64,000 nt of DNA from Hexactinellida sp. DTS-2022 (Eukaryota > Porifera > Hexactinellida), in the NCBI GenBank assembly GCA_028753945.1, contig JAPNXP010000001.1:14684501-14748500 (forward strand). The letters are read 5' to 3'. A program made the position numbers and the translations under genes. Every line of letters begins with the position of its first letter. Positions within the stretch are counted from its first letter, which is position 1. Below the pieces are notes generated by a model. The model was not told the DNA's origin, did not search any database, and saw only the letters and a list, made by a program, of their open reading frames with translations. This document shows, piece by piece, positions 47,604 to 58,675 of the stretch.

Positions 47604-49334
47604 TTAGAACATCTGAATACAATGTTCAGGGTTATGAGACACAACTATAACTCTACCTTCTCTATCCGTAGCTATCCCAGTAGGAGAGATAAGGTCTCCT
47701 CTTCCCTCTCCTCTCTTCCCAAACTTGTGTAGCAGTTCTCCTCTGCTAGAGAATATCACAACATAATTAGCTGAGTAGTCAGTCAGTAGAATATCAAAAT
47801 CTTTGTCGAGACAAATGTGGAAGGAGCGAATCACCTGCTTGCCTTCTCCTCGTGTTATTGTCTTTCTAATTAGTTGATGAGAGTAGTCATAGAAATGTAT
47901 GCATGGATTTCCAGCTGTCAGTACAACGATATTTTGGGGAGTTAGCCAGGCTTGGGGCTGATTACGATTACAATCGTAATCGATTGTAATCGATTACAAC
48001 TTTTCCTGTAATCGTAATCGTAATCATAATCAAGCTTTTCTTGAAGGATGTAATCGTAATCGTAATCGTAATCACCCAAATCAGCCCCAGGTATGGCACC
48101 AGGCCCCCCCCCCCCCAATTTTCCACAATAACTTTAAATAAGGATATAGTTGAGGGTTCGCTGATCTCATTGCACCTCCAAATATATATCCGGCCCCTAC
48201 AAATAATTCTTGGTGGCTCCCCCATGCACACTGGCATTATTTTTCATGCGCATGAAACTCCGGGGCTTAATCGAAACAATCGTAATTGCATCGTAAAGAA
48301 AATGAATTGTAATCGATTGTAATCGATTACAACATTTCCTGTAATCGTAATCGTAATCATAATCAAGCTTTTTCTGAAGGATGTAATCGTAATCGTAATC
48401 GTAATCACTCACTAGTAATCAGCCCCAGGTCTGGTGTTAGCTTGATATCAAGGGGACGATTATAAACAGGAATGAATGAATTTAAAGTTAAATTCAAATT
48501 CAAACATTGAATACGATTGTTGCTCGCGTCACAAATGTAAATAAGATTATTCACAGTTGATACAGCTACCCCTCTTGGATGTTGAAATTCCAGTTCTTTC
48601 TCGCCTCCTCTCCCAACTGACTGTATGTATCTACCTTCGGTAGAGAATACAGTGAGGGAATTAGTTCCGTACTGTGTTACATAGACTTTGTTAAGATGGA
48701 TACAGATACCGGCTGGGCCATTCATCTCATCACTGAAAGTGAATAAGAATTCCAAAGATTCACTAAAGACTTGTACCCGATCATTACCATCATCACAAAT
48801 ATACACATTATTCGTTTGCGAGTCAAGAGCAATTGAATTAGGCCAATTGAACTCTCCAGGAGTTGAAGAGGTCTCCTCTCTATGTTTCCCAGCTACCTTT
48901 ATAGGATTTCCTTTCTCCTTGTAGTCCGCTTCTCCTCTCACTCGAATCGATCCTGTCCTATTCAGTATTCCTTCTAGGTTTGTATCCCACTCCAGCTCCA
49001 CTCGTCTCATCCTATCTCTAGCTGTCTCCAGACTAGCTTCTAGCTCTCTCATGCGGGCATCCAACTGTGCTATAATCTGTTGGAGAAACTCTTGATTCTC
49101 ATTATCCGTAAGAGTAGCAATGTTTTGCTCTTTCGTTATTCTCAGCTGATCAATCTGTTTATCAACTCCCTCCCCCCTGTAGACATCCTCTAGCTGCTGC
49201 AGCTCTGACAGCAGTGCTGTCTCTCTCTCTCGCAGCACCTGATGAGTTCTGGCTACTCTCTCCCGTAGCTCTACTCGCACCCTCTCTATCTTGGTCAGGA
49301 ATGGATTCCCTACTGGCACATTAGCACTAGCCAT
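47604..49334 (-). CDS. Coiled-coil NHL-repeat protein, copy 1 (interrupted by a MITE)
   Basis: ATG at 49,334. Residues 1-150 are a long coiled coil (RVRVELRERVARTHQVLRER ... LETARDRMRRVELEWD) and are followed by NHL beta-propeller blades (NSIALDSQTNNVYICDDGND, GVAVSTVNNLIYICDASNN). After LDIKLTP a 487-bp hAT MITE is inserted (47,947-48,433); beyond it the frame continues to FGKRGEGRGDL and stops at 47,604. It lacks the RING and B-box of TRIM proteins. NHL propellers bind proteins or RNA; the role here is unknown. A GTGAGT at 48,412 and an AG at 47,951 could splice the insert out in frame. Close paralogue at 58,676-59,911. Confidence 0.7.
47947..48433. mobile_element. hAT MITE inserted in NHL copy 1
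   Basis: CAGGCTTGGGGCTGATTAC at the left, GTAATCAGCCCCAGGTCTG at the right; flanks GAGTTAGC and GTGTTAGC (7 of 8). The intact copy 2 reads GAGTTAGCTTGATATC without a gap. Inside are runs of GTAATCGTAATCG and a C-run element piece (48,100-48,250). Confidence 0.8.
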
Positions 49335-49500
49335 CTTGTGTAACTTGATACAAATTTTAACGGAGTATTCCTTCAGTAATTATAAACCTACATTGGTTCA
49401 GCCAATTCGTATACTAGTAGAAATGAGGTTGGAGTGTTTCGTCGTGGCCAACCATGGATGTGTTATATCTACTGTAACGAGGGCTCTAGTGATTAGTGCG
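49335..49500 (-). promoter_or_regulatory. Upstream region of NHL copy 1, shared with copy 2
   Basis: CATTGGTTCAGCCAATTCGTA and GAGGTTGGAGTGTTTCGTCG recur upstream of copy 2 (59,912-60,076). The match ends at the insertion point of the element at 60,077. Conserved flank of a recent duplication, with the promoter presumably inside. Confidence 0.45.
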
Positions 49501-49816
49501 ATTATATTTATTTAACTGTCATCAGTTCGAATCGCTTTTAGAGTATACTGACATTAGGGGACACATACGTACAATTCGTGACAAGACAATTCGTGACATT
49601 TACAATTTTTGACATTTACAATTCGTGACAATAATAAATAAGTTAACCTGTGGCTTGTAAACTACACACTACTACATAATTCATTTCAGTATGTTGTTAT
49701 TTGGAAGAATATTTTAGATTCTTACTGGGATTTACTGGGGAATATTATTTAGTGAAAAGTGTTTTTTATTACAAATCATTACAATCTACAGTTGTTTCAT
49801 TTGAATACTTTTAATA

Positions 49817-49975
49817 TAGTAGACACCGGTTATAAGAACATATCGGATATAAGAACACTATGTTGGAAAACGTTTGCCACATACCCTATATAATTTATGT
49901 CGGTTATAAGAACATGCCGGTTATAAGCACATCAAATGCAGTTCCCGACGATGTGCTTATAACCGGCATCCACTG
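49817..49975. mobile_element. CCGGTTATAAG MITE, complete
   Basis: TAGTAGACACCGG and CCGGCATCCACTG ends with TA at both sides. Confidence 0.75.
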
Positions 49976-50121
49976 TATACCCATACTATATTATACGTAC
50001 CTAACCCAGTTCGGATTAACGAGGGCAAAGGCTGGACTAACCAGTTAACCGGTCTATTAAATATTAATAGTGTAATAGGATAATTAATGTAGAAAACATT
50101 AAAATCGTGTGAATTTTGTTA

Positions 50122-50248
50122 GAAAATACAATAAATAATTTCCCATCACAAATTTCAGTAAAGAAACTTATAGAGACAGGAGAGGAGATTACTGTAAATC
50201 AACAACTAGCACTCAGAATGCTGCATGTTATAGACAAAGTAATTAAGG
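50122..50248 (+). other. Possible isolated exon, not recognised
   Basis: An open stretch between a TTTTGTTAG acceptor and an AAG/GTAATT donor, with an ordinary composition (SVKKLIETGEEITVNQQLAL). No neighbouring exon found. The rest of 49,980-51,000 shows no gene. Confidence 0.2.
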
Positions 50249-50978
50249 TAATTCCTTGGAAACTATTATGGTACTTAGTTTATCCTTTTTCCTATTTTAG
50301 GTAACTTAATTTAAGAATTAAAGAAGAATTATTAGAAGTTAGGTGTATTTAGGTAAATTTGGGATCATTTATATATACTTGATAGATATGGGGTTAAAAT
50401 ATCAGACAATGGACCTTGCTTAGCTTAGTCTAATTTGTCAAACAATATTCAACTAATGAAACTACTACTCAGCTGTACAATTAATTATATACTGGGGCAT
50501 GGACTGACCACTATTGAACTGGATCCGTCGCCCCTATATTTACTAACAAAACTAGTCCGAAGTAACAGTAATCTAGTGTCCATCTACTGTTTGACATTTT
50601 GAACTTAGTTCACGATCACTGATAAATAATGACCCAATTTTGGGGTAAAACGATTAAACTATAATCAACAATATCTTTTAAGTTGAAAGATACCTTTGCA
50701 AGGGTCAATTATCGTTGTTACAGATCAGTCATCTCGTGATAATTATATGCTTACACTGTTACAAAGAAAGCAACTAAATAGTAGACTATAACATAATATA
50801 GCTAACAAGTTAAATATGCAAGAAGTTTTATTACCTAAGTTATACGTGAGAGTAACTTATATGTTTATATTAAATTACATGAAATGTTTACCCGAGGAAA
50901 TATATGCAATAAATCCCATTTTATGTACTATAATCAGTAAGTCAATAATGCTAAGTGGATTACAGGATTCAATTTTCG

Positions 50979-50986
50979 TATAAATA
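50979..50986 (+). promoter_or_regulatory. TATA-like box before the membrane protein gene
   Basis: TATAAATA, 32 bases before the ATG at 51,018. If used, the leader would be very short. Confidence 0.3.
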
Positions 50987-51017
50987 CTCAATAATATAAC
51001 TTTTAATACAATTTGAA

Positions 51018-52118
51018 ATGCTATTAACGATCATCCTAAACTCAGTGTTTTTATCTATTTTCCTAATATTCAGTGGATACTGGGGGTTTGCTTTCGCCAG
51101 GAGAATCCATTGCTGCAGAAAATACAAGAGAGGAGTAGCGAGATGTCTCTCAGGTGATTCAGGTTATTTATACAAACAATTTTATTATCATTATGAAACT
51201 GAAATATGGAAAAATACTCTATTACTCTTGATCACTTTTTCTGAGAGTATTACTTATATATTTTTCTTCACAACATATGCCATACAGCATTTCCTTACGT
51301 ACCATAAAGTAAGTAATAATACACTCGAGTTACCATTCACTGATTGTACAAGTTATCACAAGCCTGCACTGAATCAAGTTGATATTATAGGTACGGAAAT
51401 TCCTTTCTTAAATGGATTTAGCTCCATAGCGAGATCTGCTGAGATATTTGTACTTGCTTTCAGTTCATGTTTGATGAATTATCTGATTATTCGTATCAAG
51501 AAAATAAAAAAACCGTACAACACATTGAATTCACGGCTCTTATTAATTATAACTACTTTGTTAAGTACAGTCATCATCCTAACTGGATTTATGCAATATA
51601 CCACTGTTATTAGTATTGTATTGTTCTTCCTTATTGTACTCATATATTTCTGTATTTTTGTTCGCACTTCCAAACTATTCAAATGTGCCTTGCTCCAGAG
51701 TGCTTTGGAGCGTCTCACACAACACGGTTCCAACAAGGAAGAGATGAAACAGTACAGATACTGCAAGCTCACTATTTATCTTATAACATGCGGATATCTG
51801 CTCATAATATTAGCAGAGATATTAGTCGATCTTCCAGAATTATTGATTAGTGCATTATTCTTTGGAGACTGTTATTTCCCGTTTAATTTGTTCAGTTCGT
51901 TAAACTATGTTATCCAAACTGAAGAAGCTGTTGAAACATTTTTGATAGCAATGCAATATACGGAATTGGTTGGTGAAGCAATTTTCTTTGTATCTGCATT
52001 TTTATGCTTGTCACTATTCGCGTTCGTCACTATCTGTAATTGGATTAAACATATTCTCAATTGGATTTATGGCAATGAAAAAATAATGTATAGTGCTTTT
52101 AATTCTGGTCTGAAATAA
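51018..52118 (+). CDS. Multi-pass membrane protein of unknown family (366 residues)
   Basis: A single-exon frame with about seven hydrophobic segments: near residues 3-27, 66-92, 140-160, 172-190, 193-214, 250-280 and 323-347. Several basic loops (RRIHCCRKYKRG, KKIKK) suggest cytoplasmic sides, with N-glycosylation-type NNT in the loop after the second segment. The seven-pass plan recalls orphan receptors, but no DRY, NPxxY or other receptor motif is present and I do not recognise the family. The codon use and length are those of a real gene, and there are no lesions. The ATG at 51,018 is the first in frame, close after a TATA-like box. Confidence 0.7.
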   Translation: MLLTIILNSVFLSIFLIFSGYWGFAFARRIHCCRKYKRGVARCLSGDSGYLYKQFYYHYETEIWKNTLLLLITFSESITYIFFFTTYAIQHFLTYHKVSNNTLELPFTDCTSYHKPALNQVDIIGTEIPFLNGFSSIARSAEIFVLAFSSCLMNYLIIRIKKIKKPYNTLNSRLLLIITTLLSTVIILTGFMQYTTVISIVLFFLIVLIYFCIFVRTSKLFKCALLQSALERLTQHGSNKEEMKQYRYCKLTIYLITCGYLLIILAEILVDLPELLISALFFGDCYFPFNLFSSLNYVIQTEEAVETFLIAMQYTELVGEAIFFVSAFLCLSLFAFVTICNWIKHILNWIYGNEKIMYSAFNSGLK

Positions 52119-52139
52119 TTATTTGTTAATAATTAATTA

Positions 52140-53095
52140 ATTAATTAATTGATGCATTCCATAATATCCATACAATAATTGATATATTAAATGTTACAAA
52201 ATTATTCTTACAATTTGAAGGTGATAACAAATTATAGTGGACAATATAGTGGGCTTGAATTGAAAATCTATCTATACGTGTATATTAAAAGCGAAATTGT
52301 TGTCAGTTTATGGGTTTGTTTGTCCAGAATTAATTGGAAAGACTACGAGTCCTAGAAAGCTGAAATTTGTATACAGGGGTAATTTTGTACTGCGACAACG
52401 ATTGGTTCTATTGATTTTTGAAGAGAAATATTCACATTTGAAGGTGACAAAATTTGTTAGCCAATTAAATTCGAGGGTTTGTTAGTATGGATTAGCTATA
52501 CTTCATTCAATTAGTATAAATAGACTGTGCATAATAGAAAGATTTTCTGAGGCTGCAATCTGATTGATTGAAAATAAATTCATTTAACCAATCAATAATT
52601 GTCTATTCTATTGCCTGTTTTTCTTTTAGTATTACGAGCCCTTCGGTCTCGGTCGCTTCGCGACGGATCACTCTCTCACAAAGGACGCTTCGCGACCTTT
52701 GTTCGTTCGTGGTAGACACTATGTAATACAAATAACTTTTGCTTATCAAAATAATGTAAGTGTGAAATGTTGATTTTTGATCCCAAAAGTTGTTTAGGAT
52801 CATAAATTTCTGAAAAATCATTTGTTCGAGCAGAGCTTTGCGATTAGAGTGTCGATGCTCACAGAATCAGTTAATGTTTACTCAGCAAATGTAAAATTCA
52901 CCAAATATGGAGGTGTTAAAACCTCAAAATTTGGCTGGTATAGCTGATTAAATTTAAAATTGAGGGTGGGGCGGTAAATATCTAATATTTGTCTGTATTT
53001 TAACGGAATTTCAAATTTCAAATTTGTAATTAGTTTCATGCTGCGATGCCTAAGTATTCTAGAGCATATGCAAATATACAATTTGTCTTCAACTT
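52140..53095. other. Intergenic, Helitron-like end fragments
   Basis: 5'-end piece on the plus strand at 52,267-52,450 (TCTATACGTGTATATTAAAAG) and 3'-end piece on the minus strand at 52,634-52,735 (ACGAGCCCTTCGG with two hairpins). The word TTAGCCAATTAAATTCGAGGG is at 52,459. No gene. Confidence 0.5.
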
Positions 53096-53099
53096 AACT

Positions 53100-53970
53100 A
53101 CTGTCACGAAATATTTCGGTCCGCGTTTTTATTATTATTCGGTCCCCGTTGGATCGGGGAATACTTGTGAAGTTTGGGCTCGGAGGCCAAGTAATACTAG
53201 CCAAGATCAAGGTTTTTGGAATCTGCCAGAATCCTATTCAGGATATAGGAAGAGTAACAGTAGACATAAATACGGGCCAATGTAAAACAGTTGTGCGAAC
53301 TGTAATGGTTTGGGCAGTCAGGCCGCCACCGTCCTTTGGTGGAGAATTAATGGCGCAACTAGACCAAGTTACTCTCGATTTCAGAAAGGGACGTTACTGC
53401 TTGGGAGAGACATGGGGACCAGTGTATTATACAGACATTTGTAAATACGCTCCCATTCCTCGTCTAATCCAATTTTAATACGCCAAAATCCCAAATTAAT
53501 GTTAAGGTATAGGAGAAGATTTCAAATTTTCGCACACATAAATCAAATTTTTTCAAAAGTCATACTCCAAATGGAACGTCTCGCGCTCCTGGATAATTCC
53601 TTGATGGGAACCAATCGAATCCACGATAAATGGAGAAACTCACTTATTTAGGGGACAGACTGCTAGTCGCGAAGTCACATTTCCAACTGTAGAAGCTGGT
53701 TATAACACGTTGCCACCTCAGAAACGATTCGAGTGAGACGAACTCTTGCAAGAATTTGGTAATATGTTCGCAGTGGATCCTAAGAAAACAGGATGGACGA
53801 CCCTTTGCGAGCATAGCAGTGAGAGTGGTAATTCTACCTATAAAGGATAGACCGAGGCGCGCATGGCGGAAAAGTGGGAAGTGGAAGTAGAGCGACAATT
53901 GGATGAGATGCTTACAAACGGAGTGTGTGGGCCATCACATTCTCCCTAATCCCTACCACGAGCTTAGGAC
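53100..53970 (+). pseudogene. Ty3/gypsy retroelement relic, plus strand
   Basis: At 53,846-53,948 the frames LPIKDRPRR and EKWEVEVERQLDEMLTNGVC ... GPSHSP are the usual start of a gypsy reverse transcriptase. Frame changes and a TAA follow directly. The 109-codon frame at 53,149-53,478 upstream may belong to the same relic, but I do not recognise it. Beyond 53,970 to 54,840 no gene is seen. Confidence 0.55.
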
Positions 53971-54861
53971 TTTAGATAAACTCCTATTCGATAAACTATT
54001 CAATCTCTAACAATTAGCTGATTCAATAAATAGGAAGAACAAACAAATCTTCGAATATTGACATTAGCACGAGAAATTGATAATAACCAAATATGGGAAT
54101 GCATACCTACTAACCGTACAGGGATTTTGGTTGTTCTGAACAGGCATACAGGAATAGTTATTTGAGACAAAATAACTGATTGTGATTCTAATACATGGAG
54201 TGCCCTGAAATCTGAAAATGTCTACACCCTCAGATGTAGCATTTTTTGTTTTGTGTAAATTAGCATTTCCGATTCAAACGTTCAGGGATTCCCTGTACAG
54301 TCAATCTATTGAAATGTCTACTTTCCAGAGTATATTTGAATTATGTTAACCTTAATTAACAAATACAAGCAGCTCCTTATATTTTAAGCATGTTCCTTTA
54401 TAAAGCATATGTCGTTCTTGAGCAGTGGTCCCTAGTAATCTATTATATCCGTGGTCCCTAGTAATAGGTATAAATAAAGACAGTCAATAACTAAGTTTAA
54501 CACACCTTGAATACCTAGATATCCTACACGACATGAAAGTGACCCAAGACTGAAACGACCTGAAAATGACCTGACCACCACCAGAAAATGACCTGATTCC
54601 AATATATTTTCCTAAGCAACTGACCTAAACTGAGTTAATAATTAGGGAACTTTTGACAAGCCTGGTTGGTTGGTGTTGGGTGAACACCAACACGCCATCA
54701 AAAATGCTGACTCGTCACCTTTTATATTCTACTGAAACTTGAATATCTCTGAAAGTGAGCTAAAACGAAACTTCCAACTCACAAAGGGTCGTTACATTCC
54801 GAAACAACTTTCTGAATTGGTTTAACATCTTCATAGTGATGATGACAAGGCGAAAAACTCC

Positions 54862-54962
54862 AAAATTGCAGCTTTTCCTTGGAGGCACTATCAATTACCC
54901 AATCAATATCCACCAAAAGATAGTGCCTACAAAGGGATATGCGTCGGCACAGCTGCAATTTT
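54862..54962. repeat. Foldback element, relative of 10,870-11,062
   Basis: AATTGCAGCTTTTCCTTGGAGGCACTAT is mirrored by ATAGTGCCTACAAAGGGATATG...CAGCTGCAATT. Confidence 0.6.
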
Positions 54963-55601
54963 GGATTCTATATTTGACAATAAGATCACTTCACATGTCC
55001 GAGGGGACATCTGATCCTAGGGCCACAAGTCCGGGGGATCATCTGACACGGGGGGACCGCTGGCACTCCGACACCTCTGTAGTCAATGGAAAAACGTAAG
55101 GACCCGTCTCGTTTCCTTACTAGCACTACATTGCTGGGACAAGCAAGGAGACTTCGACTCCCTGCAAATGTCATTGTCTATCATTTTAGACACTTGTGTC
55201 TCTATTTCACACTCTCAGAAGGGGGAGGGACTTCACGGGTGTGCTGTCACCAGTGATAATGTAGTGTTTTTCCTTCTCCAGGGTTTGATACATAATTCTT
55301 TCCTGGGGGGAAAATTTCCTAGAAACAGACTTCTCTTGGATAAAGGAGCAGCATATACATGTAGAGGCAAAAATAAGACAATTCCTGGGGGGGGGATCCC
55401 AGTCCCCCCCCCCCCCACTCTGTATCACACCCTGTTCTCAGTTCGCTATAGTCGTCCGAGAAGCTGTGGTACAGTTGCAAAATTTCCTCACGATCTGCTC
55501 TACCTAGCTCCTTGTTGATCTTCAGGGATGGATCCACCGGGGGGGTTCAGGGGGGTTGCACCCCCCCCAAAATGGCTCAGGGGGTGTTCGAACCCCCCCC
55601 A

Positions 55602-55880
55602 GTGGCGTATCCAGGGGGGGATTTGGATGTTCAAACACCCCCATCATAACTGGTTTCCAAAAGGGATATGTTCTTATTTATAATACCTAAACATCTAAAC
55701 ATATTTGGTACAACTCCACAATATTACACTCCTCCTACTATGTGACAAGAATAGCTGTACATCGATGTTTGAGCGTCTAACATTCAAAAAAACTTCTGGG
55801 GGGTGCCCCCCAGAACCCCCTTTATCGTTGCTCGCTTCGCTCACTCCAGAGCACCCTCCTCACGATAATCTTGGATACGC
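55602..55880. mobile_element. hAT-like MITE, AGTGGCGTATCCA ends, nested
   Basis: AGTGGCGTATCCAGGGG and CTTGGATACGCCACT, bordered by C-runs that hide the target duplication. Confidence 0.65.
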
Positions 55881-55881
55881 C

Positions 55882-56195
55882 ACTACCCCCCCCAGGGGCG
55901 GCACGTCATTTCGAAAAGTGGTACGGCGGAGAATTTTACTGTATTCTAATGTGGTCCGGCGACGCCGCACAGGGTATTTGAATGCGGTCCGGCGGTTTAA
56001 CACCAGGTATTTGAGTGTGGTCCACCGATCATAAAAGCATTATTGGATAAATTGTCAATGAATTGTTTAATTTCGAACAGATAGAGGTGGTACTACACAG
56101 CTGGCAATCCTGAAGTGGTGCGGCGACGCCGGACCACTCTGAAAAGTGGTACGCCGCTCGCCGCACCAGCCGTACCGGTTGTTCCGCCCCTGCCC
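55882..56195. mobile_element. hAT-like MITE, CAGGGGCGG ends, nested
   Basis: CAGGGGCGGCACGTC at the left, GGTTGTTCCGCCCCTG at the right; inner GTGGTACGGCG words. A fragment lies at 17,700-17,850. Confidence 0.65.
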
Positions 56196-57258
56196 CCTCC
56201 CAAGAATATGATAATATAATCCAAAATTATATCTAGGGACTGGCACAACTTCCGAGATTGGTGGAGAGAAATATATGATAGATCTCTTCCCTATCTTTTC
56301 TTGAGTACTTTTGGGAACGTTGTATATCAAATATCAGGAAAAATCATTAACTGTTGATTCTTTGTGATTGTTGGTTAATTGATAGTTTAATTAACTCATT
56401 ATTAATTTATAGTTATGTATGAATTTAGAAAATATTTCTTTAACGTATATTAAATATATTTCAACTTTCTTGAAAGTTGCTTTCTCAAATGCAGTTCTTA
56501 AAAAAAGAACGTCCAAATACTGGCACATTTGACCCGCGGGCGCTTCCTACGGCGTCCACAATTCTAAGGCCCAACCCTGGGCATTGCACCCCCTAGATAT
56601 TTTGTGCTGGATCCATCCCTGTTGATCTTTATCCCGCTTCGCGGTTCTTCAACCTGAGCGAGACATTCTTCTCTCATAGCGGTATCGACTCGAGATATAT
56701 AACTATAGGTACCTCCCATTATGGCAGCTTTTATCGGGACACGGGATCTCCCTACAGTGATAGTCCCCTTGTCAAAGTCGAAGTTCACGCTCCTAAATTT
56801 CCGAGAAATTCGCGCCCAAGAAAGATAGTCGTCTCTTGGCTGTTGAGTTACTTTAACGCGTTACGACGGGGGCTTAGTCTGCGACCTGGATTTCGACATC
56901 GACGTAGCCTCTTCCTCTTACCTCCACCGGGGGCTTGCACGGCCCATAAACTTGGCGATTTCGCTAGCTTACCTTCTAATCCTAACTGCGCCAATGTACG
57001 TATATCGATTAATGAGGGCCTGGCACCTGTGTACAAAATCGTAATCGTCGCCTTCTTATTCCCTTCAATCATAATTTTCTTTAGTAACAGACTTTTATCG
57101 ATAGACGAAGGTATTGCCTGTAACGGCGTTAATTGTTTCTTATTTTTTAATTTCTCGTCGGGCACGTAAGTGCACTGTGCACATCTCGTCGGGCTCCGTA
57201 TCGGCTTTGGTTCCTCTTTCCCTCAACGGACAGCTCAACGGACAATGGTGGTTTGCAG

Positions 57259-57595
57259 CACAGTGGAGCATGGGTCAACATTGGTGACCTATGACCCATC
57301 TGAGTCTGACCCATCGCATTTGTGACCCATTGACCCATCGTGTACCCATTGACCTTTTTAAATATGAAATTTTAAATTTCTAAATATTATGTAACACAAT
57401 CTCACATATAATAAATGTATGATGCTTGTCAATTAGTTAATTTTGGTAGACTTCAATACCAAAGAAATACCCTGTAATGTTTCTGGGTTAATTTGATTCG
57501 TACTATAACTGGACGAAAATCGAAATTCCAAATGAGTCATGGGTCATGGGTCACAGAGCCGTGACCCATGACCCATCGACACATGGCCCACTCTA
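57259..57595. mobile_element. 337-bp hAT MITE with exact 8-bp target duplication
   Basis: CACAGTGGAGCATGGGTC and GACACATGGCCCACTCTA ends; GTTTGCAG on both sides (57,251-57,258 and 57,596-57,603). Same family as the 86-bp element at 45,335. Confidence 0.85.
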
Positions 57596-58085
57596 GTTTG
57601 CAGGGTCATGTCTTTTATTGCCACATTTGTTACAAACCCTGTCTGGGAAATTTCTCTATCAGTGTCCAGTTCGTTTGCAACAATAACAGCTGCGGTTGCT
57701 CCTACGAGATTCCTTGAAGGAACCTCCGCGTCCTAGCCGGTGCAACGCATTGAGCCACTATCACCACTAGGAGCCTCCGTCCAAAGATCCTTATCCGGCA
57801 TGATGTGGACGTGTCAGATGTACTTTGGCGCCATCCATAATCTATGGGGAATCCACCCTCCATGAATATTGTTCGTATCCTAACCATGAACACTAGAGCA
57901 TCTTCATCCGATAACTCGTAAACCTTTCCATCAATTCAAACATTCATCGAAACTGCAACCTTCTCTGGCAACTGAGAAATCAAGTTGGTACATGATTGGC
58001 GATTGGTATGTTTGGCGTGTTTCGCCTCCCTCCACATGCAAACGAAGTAATCCTCCACACACTGACAAGCGGCCCAATGCATGTC

Positions 58086-58675
58086 GAATACCTTCTAGTC
58101 TTTACATAATAAAGTACATAGTAATATAGTGATAATTTGGCAAAAAATCCCATGTCACCACCATTATCACTATATTCATTATATACTGTATAGAAAAATT
58201 GGTCCCATTAAAATTGTCGGAACATTTTCAGCTTTTGCATAAGAATTACCAAACTTATATGTTGAACTACGTATATTAATAGATTATGTATGTTATAGAT
58301 TCACTACAAAGTCTGCATGGATAGGACAAATGCATTCTGTACATTATACTTTGCACTGGAAGTCGATCTGGGTAAATTAACCGAAATTAAACCGAAACCG
58401 AAACCCGATTCCACCTCTGAGATGTAATACAATTTGAGTAATCTAGGCGCGCAAATAATCTTGCCTGAATAAGAGCCTGGTTACAGACCATTCTTTGTAT
58501 TATAAAAAGGTTATAACGCGCGGAGAGAATTTCGCGTTACGCAACCTGTGAAGTGCCCCCAAAAGTACGAATGTAGTTAATAGAGAGGAATTATTTGAAT
58601 ATAGGAGAGCAAGTGAATAAATAGAGGAATGACGAGTTTCAAGAACTATAAAAAGTATAAAAAGGAAGAAATTAC
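58086..58675. other. Intergenic, no gene seen
   Basis: Only short open frames; holds the likely 3' UTR of NHL copy 2. Confidence 0.4.

Larger units (their letters stand above)
55523..56621. mobile_element. 1.1-kb hAT-like element in the gypsy relic
   Basis: CAGGGATGGATCCA and TGGATCCATCCCTG ends, flanked by TTGATCTT on both sides (55,515-55,522 and 56,622-56,629). It carries at least two further elements of the same style. Confidence 0.85.
54986..58085 (-). pseudogene. Ty3/gypsy gag-pol relic, minus strand, with nested hAT insertions
   Basis: Reading right to left: a gag-like frame (about 58,080-57,700), two zinc knuckles (57,690-57,600: CYCCKRTGH and CNKCGNKRHDPAN), an aspartic protease (57,130-56,640) whose active site reads YTGA instead of DTGA, then KINKELGRADREEILQLYHS and the RT start SNVVLVRKRDGSLRFSIDYR (55,150-55,085). 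Stops and frameshifts are spread over it. A hAT MITE (57,259-57,595) splits the zinc-knuckle region and a 1.1-kb hAT-like element (55,523-56,621) splits the link between protease and RT. No LTR was recognised. Confidence 0.7.

Noticed and set aside
48041-48322. Frames with IVIVIVIT and DYDYDY
   Set aside because: Translations of the GTAATC repeat in the MITE that interrupts the NHL gene.
49291-49515. 74-codon frame (+) starting inside the NHL N-terminus
   Set aside because: Antisense to the NHL start and its conserved upstream flank; no support.
55168-55518. 116-codon open frame (+) across C-runs
   Set aside because: It lies opposite the gypsy RT and protease link and the nested hAT end; the minus-strand reading is the recognisable one.
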